Assembly (NCBI GenBank): GCA_025656775.1
Contig: JAHXHI010000273.1
Coordinates: forward strand, 1 to 37,853
DNA: 37,853 nt
Source of the DNA: a gamma proteobacterium symbiont of Bathyaustriella thionipta
Lineage (GTDB): Bacteria; Pseudomonadota; Gammaproteobacteria; GRL18
Direction: 5' to 3'
The notes below the pieces were generated by a model. That model searched no databases. It was not told the DNA's origin and saw only the letters and a program-made list of their open reading frames with translations. This document shows, one piece after another, positions 1-9,729 of this stretch (positions within the stretch are counted from its first letter, which is position 1; the number at the start of each line of letters is the position of its first letter). A program made the translations under genes and the position numbers.

Positions 1-140
1 AAATTTTAAGAAAGCTGAATATGATTTTGTATGGCCTTTTTTTTAGTTGAATGCTAAAAAAAGGCTATTTACGGATGGACACTAATTAGGTAGAGTTGCT
101 TCTTCTTACTCTACCTTATCCTGTATTGAACTCATAATTA

Positions 141-1457
141 TTACCTGATCATTAGACAAAATGTGCTGCCCTTATTTCCATTTGAGTGTTCATTTGATTT
201 AAGATAGATTTTCCAGCCATAAATTTCACACAGTTGACTAACGATTGCCAGACCAAGACCACTGCCGCCCGTATTGACATTACGAGACCCTTCAAGACGA
301 AAAAAAGGCTGGAATATCTGCTTTTGATATTGCTCTGGAATTCCGGGACCTTGATCACTAATACAAATCTTAATAAACTGCTGCTCTTTACTTAAAGTAA
401 TTTTAATCGCTGAGTTTTCACCATATCGAATGGCATTTTCGATCAGATTCTGAAATATTCGTTGAAATGCGGTACGTGATATCATCGCCTGATAAACAGG
501 TAAAGAATCCCAGTTAATGAATTCAAAATGATGATCATACTTTTGTGTTTCTGACAGAATCAATTCATTTAAATCAAGCATTTCAAGTTTATCGAGTGCT
601 TTTTCATTACTGATAGCCAATTCTAATGTCTGGCTGATGAGTTGATTAATTTCATCTAAATCAGCACGAATACTACCCATTAACTCAGTCTCATTATTTG
701 CTTCTAGTAATTCAAGGGCAATATGTATTCGTGAAATAGGCGTACGTAGATCATGAGAGATTCCTGCCAGAAGGGTATTTCGATTATCCAGTAATTGCTG
801 CACTCTTTGATTCATCTGATTAAAGCTTCGGGTCAGTACAACCAGTTCTTGAGCACCACTTTCCTGTAAAGAGGAGACCTGCCTTCCCCGTCCCATTTGT
901 ACCGTTGCCTGGGCGAGTTTTTCTAGTGGTTGAGTCAGTCGTCGAACCAGAAAACTACTGGTTAAAAAAATTAATACCGCAGCGCCCAGTAATAAAAGAA
1001 AAATAACTTTAGGCGGATTAGCCCCAATATGATTGTAGGGGAAGCCGATATGTATTAAATGCGTTGCTATGGGGATTTCTGCCCAGACAAGCTCCTTAAT
1101 GGTCATATCCCTGTAGAGTTTAACGGGCTGTTCCAGGCGTTCTTCAAGTGCCTGTTTCAGAAAGCGGAAAAAAGGACGATGGTGCTCAAAGGGTGTCTGC
1201 GTTTTACGCGCTGAGGTAATGACCATATCATGATAATTTTTTAATTCATCTTCAAATCTGGGTCTCGCATCAGCGGATAATTCGACCCAGGTTTGAGAAG
1301 ACAAAACCATAAAAGCAGCCAGGTCACCTGCTGCCTGCTTTGCAATAGGCTGCATGATATACTGAAAAACAACAATCGATGCAAAAACCATAAAAATAAA
1401 TAAAGCGACCAATATGGTTAAACTGGTACGAACATATAAAGAACTACTACGTTTCAT
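141..1457 (-). CDS. Membrane sensor histidine kinase (EnvZ/RstB-like)
   Basis: Two TM segments, HAMP-like linker, H-box LLAGISHDLRTPISR, N-box NLIENAIRYG, G-boxes DQGPGIPE and GGSGLGLAIV; adjacent to a response regulator. Confidence 0.95.
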   Translation of the reverse strand: MKRSSSLYVRTSLTILVALFIFMVFASIVVFQYIMQPIAKQAAGDLAAFMVLSSQTWVELSADARPRFEDELKNYHDMVITSARKTQTPFEHHRPFFRFLKQALEERLEQPVKLYRDMTIKELVWAEIPIATHLIHIGFPYNHIGANPPKVIFLLLLGAAVLIFLTSSFLVRRLTQPLEKLAQATVQMGRGRQVSSLQESGAQELVVLTRSFNQMNQRVQQLLDNRNTLLAGISHDLRTPISRIHIALELLEANNETELMGSIRADLDEINQLISQTLELAISNEKALDKLEMLDLNELILSETQKYDHHFEFINWDSLPVYQAMISRTAFQRIFQNLIENAIRYGENSAIKITLSKEQQFIKICISDQGPGIPEQYQKQIFQPFFRLEGSRNVNTGGSGLGLAIVSQLCEIYGWKIYLKSNEHSNGNKGSTFCLMIR

Positions 1458-1485
1458 AATAAAAATTTCTCAGCGCTATTGCCTT

Positions 1486-2223
1486 TCACTCATGTTCTTC
1501 ATATTTAAGTTCAGGAGCAGGGATAAACATATAGCCTGTGCCTCTAATCGTCCTGATGTATTCAGTATTGCCTAATTTTTTTCTCAGACGGGTCACTCGC
1601 ACATCAATACTTCGATCAAAAGGAGAACGCTCATAACCTTTTAATTGATCAATTAACTGGTCTCTGCTTAATACCTGATTGGAATGTTTAACAAAGGCTT
1701 CCAGCAAATCAAATTCACCACTGGTCAATTCAACCAGCTGCATCTCGTCAGACGATAATTTCTTAGACAATGAGTGATTAGTCAGGTTGAGTTGAAAAGG
1801 ACCAAAGGTATGAACAATGGTATCCTCTTTGACTGAACTAAGCTGAGTATCAATCGGACGTCGCAAAACAGCTCGAATTCTTGCTAATAACTCTCTTGGA
1901 TTAAAGGGTTTAGCCAGATAATCATCAGCCCCAACTTCAAGGCCAATAATTTTTTCAACATCTTCACCACGGGCAGACAACATAATAATGGGGATAGACG
2001 AATGACTTCTCAGTCGCCTGGCGATACTGAGGCCATCTTCACCGGGTAACATAATATCCAGAATAATCAGATCAAATGTATCCTGAGCAAGCACAGCATC
2101 CATCTGCAGACCATCCTGAACCACCCTGGCCGACAATGCCTGCTCTCTAAGGTAGCGTACCAGTAAATCACCCAATTTTGGATCATCATCAACAATTAAA
2201 ATAGTTGTCTGCTCAGATTTCAT
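1486..2223 (-). CDS. OmpR-family response regulator (receiver plus winged-helix DNA-binding domain); start trimmed to MKSEQTTILIVDDD
   Basis: Receiver motifs VDDDPKLGDLL, LIILDIMLPGEDG and K in YLAKPFNP; C-terminal RSIDVRVTRLRKKLG..IRTIRGTGYMF. The longer ORF (to 2406) has 61 residues unrelated to a receiver domain. Confidence 0.95.
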   Translation of the reverse strand: MKSEQTTILIVDDDPKLGDLLVRYLREQALSARVVQDGLQMDAVLAQDTFDLIILDIMLPGEDGLSIARRLRSHSSIPIIMLSARGEDVEKIIGLEVGADDYLAKPFNPRELLARIRAVLRRPIDTQLSSVKEDTIVHTFGPFQLNLTNHSLSKKLSSDEMQLVELTSGEFDLLEAFVKHSNQVLSRDQLIDQLKGYERSPFDRSIDVRVTRLRKKLGNTEYIRTIRGTGYMFIPAPELKYEEHE

Positions 2224-2264
2224 GATTTGAAGTATAGCACTATAAATCTGCCCTATTAAAACAT

Positions 2265-2284
2265 GAAACAATTTGAAACAATTT
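2265..2284. repeat. Perfect tandem direct repeat GAAACAATTT x2 in the divergent intergenic region; candidate response-regulator operator
   Basis: gaaacaatttgaaacaattt read directly; 10-bp period as in CpxR/OmpR-type tandem half-sites. Confidence 0.5.
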
Positions 2285-2373
2285 AAAGTGCGGATGAAAT
2301 AATTGTGCAACCAGACATTGATAATATGATGACACTCATTAAATACCTTCACATTAAATACAAGGAAAACATT

Positions 2374-2850
2374 ATGAAAACGATGACAAAAAACATGCTT
2401 TATCACTTTGTTCTGATATCTTCTATCACTGCTTCTGCCATCAGTTCAGCAGAAGATTTTTCATCTCAGACAAATGATGAATTTTTTAATATGAGAGAAC
2501 AGGTAAGAACAATGGATGAAGCCAGCAAAGATGCCTATCGCACTGAACGTCAGAGCCGCATGATGTCTATGGAGCAATCTGAAAGAGATGCACGCTTTGC
2601 TGATATGGGCGCAAGAGGCAGAAAGAATATGGAAAACAGAAATCAGCATAATGGCTCACGTAAATGCGATGGTTCAGGCCAGGGCCAGCAAAGAGGAAAA
2701 GGACAAGGCGGTCAATCGGGTGGCGGTAATCAGTATCGCTATGGACAAAACAATGAATCAGGCAGTGGTAATCAATATCGCTATGGACAAAATAGTGAAT
2801 CAGGCGGCGGACGCAGAGGCGGTGGCGGACGTTATGGTAGTGGAAGATAA
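2374..2850 (+). CDS. Small exported Gly/Arg-rich protein of unknown function
   Basis: Signal-peptide-like MKTMTKNMLYHFVLISSITASAISSAED; charged helical middle; Gly/Gln/Asn-rich tail with repeats. First in the orientation of the RND genes. Confidence 0.7.
   Translation: MKTMTKNMLYHFVLISSITASAISSAEDFSSQTNDEFFNMREQVRTMDEASKDAYRTERQSRMMSMEQSERDARFADMGARGRKNMENRNQHNGSRKCDGSGQGQQRGKGQGGQSGGGNQYRYGQNNESGSGNQYRYGQNSESGGGRRGGGGRYGSGR
2728..2811 (+). repeat. Two 42-bp tandem repeats encoding NQYRYGQN(N/S)ESG(S/G)G
   Basis: Two near-identical 14-aa units at 2728-2769 and 2770-2811. Confidence 0.85.
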
Positions 2851-2906
2851 TGAAGTATAGTACTATGCTGAATATTCTATCAACCTAAACTACTGGGGAT
2901 TGTATT

Positions 2907-4271
2907 TTGTTTAATAAGCGTTGGATTTTCTTTATTCCGGTCATTCTTGGTATTGTTGTCATTGTATTGTTAAAACAAAACAGCTCAGCACCACAACAAA
3001 AGCCTGCACAAGAGACCACTAAAGCAGTCAGAACACTTATTCTTCCCCAGTTAAGTGTCACCCCCATGGCAATTGGATACGGTACCGTTCGCCCTGTTTC
3101 AACCTGGGAGGCCATTGCCCAGGTTGAGGGTATCATTTTAGAAAAACATCCTGATCTGGCCAAAGGCTCTATTATTCAAAAAGACAGTGTGCTGTTTCAA
3201 ATTGATCCAGTTGATTATGAGCTTAACATTACCCAGATTGAGGCTGATATTCTCGCTACGCAAGCACAGATGGAAGAGTTGGATATAAAACTAAAAAACA
3301 CTCAGGCATCGTTAGCGATTGAAAAAAAATCACTTGAACTCACAAAAAATGAATTAAAACGATTAAAAAATCTGCTTAAGAAAAGCAGTGTCAGCCATTC
3401 TGATTTTGAAGCTCAGGAACGAAACATGCTGGCTCAGCAGCAAAGTGTTTTATCACAAAGTAATTCATTAAAATTAATTCCCAGCCAAAAAGCCCTGCTT
3501 GATGCACAGCTGCAGCAAAAACAATCCCAACTTAAACGGGCACAACGTGATTTGCAAAATACTAAAATTATCATGCCGTTCACCGGACGTATATCCAGCA
3601 ATAATGCTGAGGTGGCTCAATATGTGCGTATTGGCAACACCTTAACCGCTGCCGATGCTTTGGATAAGGCAGAAATTGAAGTACAGATCCCCATTGGTTA
3701 TTTTCGTGGTTTATTACAATCCGATAAGAAAATTAATTTGACTGAACATTCTGAAAAAGAAATTCACAGCGCATTAGGAATTAAGGCACAAGTGGTCTTA
3801 AAAGAAGGCAGCCTGAGAACAGTCTGGGATGCAAAATTTTCCAGAATTACCGATACGCTGGATCCTAAAACACGTACTATAGGCGTTATTGTCGAAGTTG
3901 ATAACCCTTATAGTTCAGTTACTCCCGGCAGTAAACCACCGCTGATTAAGGGCTTCTTTGTGGAAGTACATTTACACGGTACAGCACGAGAAAACAGCTT
4001 AATTGTACCTCGCTCAGCATTACACAATCAGCAGCTTTATCTGGTTAATGAACAAAATCGACTGGCAATCAAAAAAGTCCATATTGAACTCTTTCAACCT
4101 GAATTTGCCATTATAAGGAACCTGAAACAAGACAGCAGCAAGCCGATATCAGCCGGTGATCAGATCGTTGTTTCTGATCTGGTTCCCGCGATTGAAGGAA
4201 TGCTGTTAGCACCACAAGAGGATAAAGAAACCACTGAGCACCTGATAAGCCGTGTTAAGGGAGTCCATTAA
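2907..4271 (+). CDS. RND efflux periplasmic adaptor (HlyD/MFP family), TTG start
   Basis: N-terminal TM; biotinyl-lipoyl-like GYGTVRPVSTWEAIAQVEGII; coiled-coil hairpin; overlaps the downstream RND permease start. Confidence 0.92.
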   Translation: MFNKRWIFFIPVILGIVVIVLLKQNSSAPQQKPAQETTKAVRTLILPQLSVTPMAIGYGTVRPVSTWEAIAQVEGIILEKHPDLAKGSIIQKDSVLFQIDPVDYELNITQIEADILATQAQMEELDIKLKNTQASLAIEKKSLELTKNELKRLKNLLKKSSVSHSDFEAQERNMLAQQQSVLSQSNSLKLIPSQKALLDAQLQQKQSQLKRAQRDLQNTKIIMPFTGRISSNNAEVAQYVRIGNTLTAADALDKAEIEVQIPIGYFRGLLQSDKKINLTEHSEKEIHSALGIKAQVVLKEGSLRTVWDAKFSRITDTLDPKTRTIGVIVEVDNPYSSVTPGSKPPLIKGFFVEVHLHGTARENSLIVPRSALHNQQLYLVNEQNRLAIKKVHIELFQPEFAIIRNLKQDSSKPISAGDQIVVSDLVPAIEGMLLAPQEDKETTEHLISRVKGVH

Positions 4272-7200
4272 TGCTCTCTTTCTTTGCTCATCACCCCACT
4301 GCCGGGAATTTAATAATGCTGCTATTACTCGCCGTCGGCATTATGTCTCTACCCTCTTTAAAACGTGAAACATTTCCTGAATTTGCCGCAGAAAAAGTCG
4401 AAATTCGTATTGTTTATCCCGGTGCCAGCACCGAAGATGTTGAAGAAGCAATATGTCAACGGGTTGAAGATGCAATTGATAGTATTAATGACGTCGAAGA
4501 GGTGATATGTATTGCCCGTGAAGGCATCAGTACAACCCATGTTGAAATGGTTGAAAATGGTAATATTTCCCGTTTTCTGGATGATGTTAAAAGTGAAATT
4601 GAGGCCATTGATAATTTTCCTGAAGAAGTGGAGCTGCCCGTTATAAAGGAGTTGGGCCGTTCCGATCAAGTTGTGTCTATTGCCATTACCGGGCCAATGA
4701 ATGAAAGTGACTTAAAAATTTATGCGGAGCAAATAAAAACCAGTATGCTGCGTGATCCCGATATTGCGCAAATCAATGTGTTAGGTTTTTCCGAACATCA
4801 ACTACGTATCGAAATCCCCAAACATATCTTACATCGATACAGTTTAAATATGTCTGATATTGCCGCAACCATTGCCCGACAGGGCGTTGATCTTCCTTCC
4901 GGCTCACTGGAAACCTATGATCTGGATATTTTACTGCGCTTCACCGATCTCCGCAGAACACCCGATGAACTCTCCGAACTCAAAGTCGTCAGCTCCAGCT
5001 CCGGCGCAGAAATACGCCTGGGGGATATTGCCACCATTACCGACCGTTTTGAACAGGATGAAGAAAAAACCCTGTTTAATGGTAAACGTGCCGCCATACT
5101 GGAAATTATCAAACCCAAACAACAGGATTCACTGGTTGTGGTTGATGCCGTCAAACGCAGGTTAGCTATCGAACAGGCCCGGGCACCACCCGGGGTGACA
5201 TTCGATATGACCAATGATCGTTCCTCCATTATTCGTGACCGGCTTTCTATGCTGTTAAAAAATGGTGCTCAGGGACTGATTCTGGTATTTTTAACCATGT
5301 GGCTTTTTTTCCAGGGCCGTTTTGCTTTCTGGGTTGCTTTGGGATTACCTGTTTCCTTTATGGGCGCACTCTTCCTGATGAGCTTATTTGGCCTGACCAT
5401 TAATATGATCACCATGGTTGCGCTATTAATTGCCACCGGTCTGCTCATGGATGACGCCATTGTGATTTCAGAAAATATTGCGACTCATCTACGCAACGGG
5501 AAAAATGCCTTTGAGGCAGCCATAGACGGTACAAAACAGGTTTCACCCGGTGTTGTTTCCTCTTTTTTAACCACCATAGCAGTATTTGCTCCGCTGGCTT
5601 TTTTATCCGGCAATATGGGTAAAGTACTGCAGTTTATCCCTATGGTGCTTATTCTTGTTCTGGCCGTCAGTCTGATTGAAGCCTTTCTGATTTTACCGCA
5701 TCATCTGCCACACTCTCTCAAACACCATGAGCAAAGTAGCTCTCGCTTTCGACAACGTTTTGATGAATTGCTGGATACTTTTCGTGAAAAATCCTTAGGG
5801 CCTGCTATTGATTTTGCCATACATCAACGATATTTGTTTATGGGCAGTGTGATTGCCCTGTTTCTTATCAGTCTGGGCATGTTAGTGGGAGGTATTTTAA
5901 AGTTCCAGCCCTTCCCTGACATTGAAGGCGACACCATTGAGGCCCGCTTATTACTGCCGCAGGGCACCCCTTTATGGCGGACTGAAAAAATTGTTAATAA
6001 AATTACTGATGCCCTGGATAGTGTTGATAAAGAATTTACGCCACAGCAAAACAATCAACAAAAAATCATTAAAAATATTCAAATCAACTACAACAAAAAT
6101 CTTGATTCCGGTGAATCGGGGGCTCACATTGCTACCGTCACCGTTGATCTGCTGACCGCAGAAAAACGCACAGGTACGATTGATGACATTATTAATTTAT
6201 GGCGTAATTCTGTCGGTGATGTGCCTGATATGATTGCACTTAATTTTAAAGAACCCGTTATCGGTCCGGGTGGTCTGGCATTAGAAATACGCCTTTTTGG
6301 TGATGATACTTCAGCACTTAAAGAAGCCTCTTTGTCCTTGCAAAACTGGCTGTCACGCTATGAAGGGGTGCAGGATTTATCCGATAATTTACGTCCCGGC
6401 AAACCGGAAATTCGGCTCAGTATGAGAGAAGGTACCTTTGCTTTAGGCATTGATGCCGCCACCATATCCAGTCAGCTCAGAGCAGCTTTCTGGGGTACTA
6501 CTGCTAATGAAATACAGGTGGGCCCTGAAGCCTATGAAATTGATGTGCGTCTGGCAGATGCCGATAAAAAAACACTCTATGCTCTGGACGATTTTCGTAT
6601 TACCGATAAAGACGGTAAACAAATCCCTCTTACTACATTGGTCGATATTGAACGAGGAAGAGGATTTTCTCGTATTGAACGGATTAATAGCCAGCTCAGT
6701 GTGACCGTAACAGGTGACGTCAACACCCAGGTCGCCAATACCAGTGAAATTGTTGCCCATACCCGTAAACATTTTATCCCGCAATTACTGGAACAACATC
6801 CCGGTGTTCATGCTGGTTTTGAGGGCCAGTCACGAGAAACAGCCAAAACCGGCGGTTCAATGATCCGCGGTTTTAGTCTGGGCTTATTGGGTATTTTTAT
6901 CTTGCTGAGTTTTCAGTTCAGAAGTTATCTTGAGCCTTTATCGGTGATGTTTATTATTCCACTGGCACTTATTGGTGTTATCTGGGGCCACTTACTGATG
7001 GGTTTAAACATGACCATGCCGGGCATTATCGGTTTTGCTTCGCTCAGTGGTATTGTGGTAAATGATTCTATTTTGCTAGTGGAATTTTTAAAGCTCAAAA
7101 TGAAAGAAGGCCATACTGTCGTTGAAGCCGCAAAACATGCCAGCAGAGCCCGTTTTCGCGCAGTGATCCTCACCTCAGTCACCACCATTGCCGGCTTAAC

Positions 7201-7348
7201 CCCCCTGCTTCTGGAAAAGAGCATGCAGGCGCAAATACTGATCCCGCTGGCCACCAGTATTATTTTTGGTCTATTGGCCACCACCACATTAGTATTACTG
7301 GTGGTGCCTGCTTTGTATAGTATTCTGGATGATTTCAGGAGTAAATAA
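4271..7348 (+). CDS. RND efflux permease (AcrB/HAE family)
   Basis: 1025 aa; N-terminal FFAHHPTAGNLIMLLLLAVGIMSLPSLKRETFPEF; TM4-type motif LLMDDAIVISENI; repeated RND architecture. Confidence 0.96.
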   Translation: MLSFFAHHPTAGNLIMLLLLAVGIMSLPSLKRETFPEFAAEKVEIRIVYPGASTEDVEEAICQRVEDAIDSINDVEEVICIAREGISTTHVEMVENGNISRFLDDVKSEIEAIDNFPEEVELPVIKELGRSDQVVSIAITGPMNESDLKIYAEQIKTSMLRDPDIAQINVLGFSEHQLRIEIPKHILHRYSLNMSDIAATIARQGVDLPSGSLETYDLDILLRFTDLRRTPDELSELKVVSSSSGAEIRLGDIATITDRFEQDEEKTLFNGKRAAILEIIKPKQQDSLVVVDAVKRRLAIEQARAPPGVTFDMTNDRSSIIRDRLSMLLKNGAQGLILVFLTMWLFFQGRFAFWVALGLPVSFMGALFLMSLFGLTINMITMVALLIATGLLMDDAIVISENIATHLRNGKNAFEAAIDGTKQVSPGVVSSFLTTIAVFAPLAFLSGNMGKVLQFIPMVLILVLAVSLIEAFLILPHHLPHSLKHHEQSSSRFRQRFDELLDTFREKSLGPAIDFAIHQRYLFMGSVIALFLISLGMLVGGILKFQPFPDIEGDTIEARLLLPQGTPLWRTEKIVNKITDALDSVDKEFTPQQNNQQKIIKNIQINYNKNLDSGESGAHIATVTVDLLTAEKRTGTIDDIINLWRNSVGDVPDMIALNFKEPVIGPGGLALEIRLFGDDTSALKEASLSLQNWLSRYEGVQDLSDNLRPGKPEIRLSMREGTFALGIDAATISSQLRAAFWGTTANEIQVGPEAYEIDVRLADADKKTLYALDDFRITDKDGKQIPLTTLVDIERGRGFSRIERINSQLSVTVTGDVNTQVANTSEIVAHTRKHFIPQLLEQHPGVHAGFEGQSRETAKTGGSMIRGFSLGLLGIFILLSFQFRSYLEPLSVMFIIPLALIGVIWGHLLMGLNMTMPGIIGFASLSGIVVNDSILLVEFLKLKMKEGHTVVEAAKHASRARFRAVILTSVTTIAGLTPLLLEKSMQAQILIPLATSIIFGLLATTTLVLLVVPALYSILDDFRSK

Positions 7349-7424
7349 TACGCTACAGGACAAAAGCTATCTGTTTTATAGCGAAAATGTTATTATTGTT
7401 TTAAGTAATACACGGAGTAAGCTC

Positions 7425-7901
7425 ATGCAATGGCAAGATGTTTTAGCAGATAAAAGTCTACAAAATTTACCCTATAAGATTGAACTCAATGAAAAAGGGA
7501 ATATTGAAATGAGTCCAGCATCAGTACTACACAGCTTACTTCAGGGGCAACTAACGGCGATATTACAATCACAGTCAAATGGCGCAGCATTTACTGAGCT
7601 TGCAATTCAAACAACAATGGGAGTCAGAGTTCCTGATGTTGCATGGGGTAGTAAAGACTATATTTTAAAACACAAAAAAGAACTTTACGCCTCATCAGCC
7701 CCTGAAATCTGTGTAGAAATTATCTCACCATCCAATACCACCCAGGAAATGTTTGACAAAACCCAGTTGTTTATCGAAGCGGGTGCTCAGGAAGTCTGGC
7801 TTGTTACTGAATCAGGTAATATCAGTATTTATAATAAAAATGGACAAACTGAAAGCTCTCAGTTTGATATTAATGTTGAGACTATTGAACTTAATATTTA
7901 A
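7425..7901 (+). CDS. Uma2-family (DUF820) putative PD-(D/E)XK endonuclease
   Basis: VRVPDVAWGS, APEICVEIISPSNTTQEMFDKTQLFIEAGAQEVWLV signature; start trimmed to MQWQDVL. Confidence 0.88.
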   Translation: MQWQDVLADKSLQNLPYKIELNEKGNIEMSPASVLHSLLQGQLTAILQSQSNGAAFTELAIQTTMGVRVPDVAWGSKDYILKHKKELYASSAPEICVEIISPSNTTQEMFDKTQLFIEAGAQEVWLVTESGNISIYNKNGQTESSQFDINVETIELNI

Positions 7902-8056
7902 GTCTTTAGAATAAAAAACACAAGCTGAAGAAGCTCCTTGTTCCTTATGTTCAAGTTCTATCATTTTACTCTGAAACGCTTACTATACTTTGTTAAGATA
8001 CAATGATTCAATCAACCTGCCAAGACACATTCACTCTCAAACCATAAAGTATTATT

Positions 8057-8827
8057 ATGTTAAAACAGAAAATCAATGCCTTTCTTCTTCATTTAGCAAT
8101 CAGTGCCAGTGTAATCAGCGCTTTTGTTCTCATCGTCTGGTTTATCTGGTACCCAGCCCCTTTTCTCTATATTGAGGGGGGATTCCAAATCATTATGATA
8201 TTAGTGGGTGTTGATGTTATTTTAGGCCCCTTATTAACACTGATCATTTATAAACCGGGTAAAAAATGGCTGGTGTTTGATCTGTCTGTCATTGCTGCCG
8301 TTCAAATAGCCGCACTCATTTATGGTACCTATACCATTTATCTGGAACGACCTCAATATATTGTCTTTACCGTGGATCGTTTTAATCTAATTGCAGCCGG
8401 CAGTATTGATACCAGTAAACTACAGGACAAAACACTGGAAAGTACAATTTTTGACCAGCCTAAGTTTATTTTTGCCTTACAGCCTGAAAATACAAAAATG
8501 AAGAACAATGTTCGTAATAATGCATTTGCTGGCGGTAAGGACATTGACAGACTCCCCGAACATTATCGTCAATACACTCTACATAAAGAGACACTATTAA
8601 ATAACCATCACCAACTTAAACTCAGCCACTTACTTGATACCTATCCTGATATCGAAGAAGAAATTAAAAAAATAGAAATATCTCAGCAGATGAAGCGTGA
8701 TGCTTTTATTTTTTACCCCTTAACAGGAAAAAAGAGAGACCTTATCATTATTTTAAATAATAAAAATGCACAGAAAGTTGGCTATTTAGATGTTGATCCC
8801 TGGAATGTCCCCTGGAGCCCTAAATAA
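8057..8827 (+). CDS. TfpX/TfpZ-type type IV pilin accessory protein
   Basis: N-terminal multi-TM with FIWYPAPFLYIEGGFQIIMILVGVDVILGPLLTLIIYKPGKK and periplasmic C-terminus; immediately upstream of pilA. Confidence 0.85.
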   Translation: MLKQKINAFLLHLAISASVISAFVLIVWFIWYPAPFLYIEGGFQIIMILVGVDVILGPLLTLIIYKPGKKWLVFDLSVIAAVQIAALIYGTYTIYLERPQYIVFTVDRFNLIAAGSIDTSKLQDKTLESTIFDQPKFIFALQPENTKMKNNVRNNAFAGGKDIDRLPEHYRQYTLHKETLLNNHHQLKLSHLLDTYPDIEEEIKKIEISQQMKRDAFIFYPLTGKKRDLIIILNNKNAQKVGYLDVDPWNVPWSPK

Positions 8828-8878
8828 AAGATTCCTCATCAGCGCTGTTTAGTTCATTATGAATCAGAAATGACAGGT

Positions 8879-8919
8879 TAAAGTTACAAATTGTCATATT
8901 ATAACAATTTGTAACTTTA
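8879..8919. repeat. Perfect 16-bp inverted repeat with 9-nt spacer (TAAAGTTACAAATTGT-catattata-ACAATTTGTAACTTTA)
   Basis: Arms 8879-8894 and 8904-8919 are exact reverse complements. Confidence 0.9.
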
Positions 8920-9027
8920 TAAAGCCTCACTAAAAGTAACTATCAAATAAGCTATCAACCATAAATTTACATGTAACTAATTGATTTAAAAGTTATCCAA
9001 ATTTATCTTCCATGAAAAAATTAAATT

Positions 9028-9043
9028 TGGCACAATCAGTGCA
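9028..9043 (+). promoter_or_regulatory. Sigma-54 (RpoN) -24/-12 promoter for pilA
   Basis: tGGcacaatcagtGCa: GG and GC separated by exactly 10 nt, about 75 nt upstream of the pilA ATG; pilA is commonly RpoN/PilR dependent. Confidence 0.85.
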
Positions 9044-9118
9044 AAGTATTAAAACATAGCAGTACAAAATATATAAAATAACAAACATATAAAAATTGTT
9101 AATTAACGGAGATACACA

Positions 9119-9667
9119 ATGAAGAAAATTCAATCTGGTTTTACCTTAATCGAACTGATGATTGTTGTTGCAATTATCGGTATTCTTGCAGCAGTCGCAA
9201 TCCCTGCCTACCAGGATTACACAATCCGTGCTCAGATCTCAGAATCCATTAATTTAACAGGTGAAGTTAAAAATGCATTTTCTGATTTTTATAGTAACCG
9301 CGGCAGAACTTCAGCAGCTCTTACCACTAATGGAAATGCAGAATCAATTGGTGTCTCTCAGGAACAAAGTATTGCAGGTAACTACACTGTATCTGTTGCA
9401 GCATTGGCAAATGGTCAGATTTCAGCTCACGCAGGTAACAAAGTAAACCAGAATGTAACTAATACTGGTGCGGTTATCATATTCACTCCTTATCTTGCGG
9501 TACCAGGTTCATCAACTGTCACCTGGGCATGTGGTTATTCTACGGCAACAAGTGCTCAAGCAGTAGCACTTAACTCAAGTGCTGGTAATGCTGCATACGA
9601 CCCACAAGCTCTTCCTGACCCTAGAACTAATGTGCTACGTAAATACCTTCCATCTGATTGTCGTTAA
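9119..9667 (+). CDS. pilA: Type IV major pilin
   Basis: Class III signal [35 protein letters not shown]-terminal Cys pair (TWACG...SDCR). Confidence 0.96.
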   Translation: MKKIQSGFTLIELMIVVAIIGILAAVAIPAYQDYTIRAQISESINLTGEVKNAFSDFYSNRGRTSAALTTNGNAESIGVSQEQSIAGNYTVSVAALANGQISAHAGNKVNQNVTNTGAVIIFTPYLAVPGSSTVTWACGYSTATSAQAVALNSSAGNAAYDPQALPDPRTNVLRKYLPSDCR

Positions 9668-9697
9668 TTTGATCTGACACCATCTCAGAAGTTATCA

Positions 9698-9727
9698 GGC
9701 TCACTTTTTAAGTGGGCCTTTCTTGTT
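9698..9727 (+). terminator. Rho-independent terminator downstream of pilA
   Basis: GGCTCACTT-ttt-AAGTGGGCC stem (one G-U) followed by tttcttgtt. Confidence 0.85.
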
Positions 9728-9729
9728 AT

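Noticed and set aside
2728-2811. CRISPR-like direct repeats
   Set aside because: Two contiguous 42-bp units without spacers, in frame and encoding a Gly-rich peptide repeat; no cas genes.
2588-2860. Alternate-frame 90-aa ORF overlapping the Gly-rich protein gene
   Set aside because: The other frame has a signal peptide and repeat structure; this frame reads as an out-of-frame version of the same repeats.
2885-3163. 92-aa ORF antisense to the RND adaptor
   Set aside because: Antisense shadow of a recognisable coding sequence.
4358-7287. Several ORFs antisense or alternate-frame to the RND permease (4358-4669, 4860-5165, 4915-5229, 6443-6784, 6925-7287, etc.)
   Set aside because: Fully embedded in a strongly conserved permease gene; sequences look like shadow translations.
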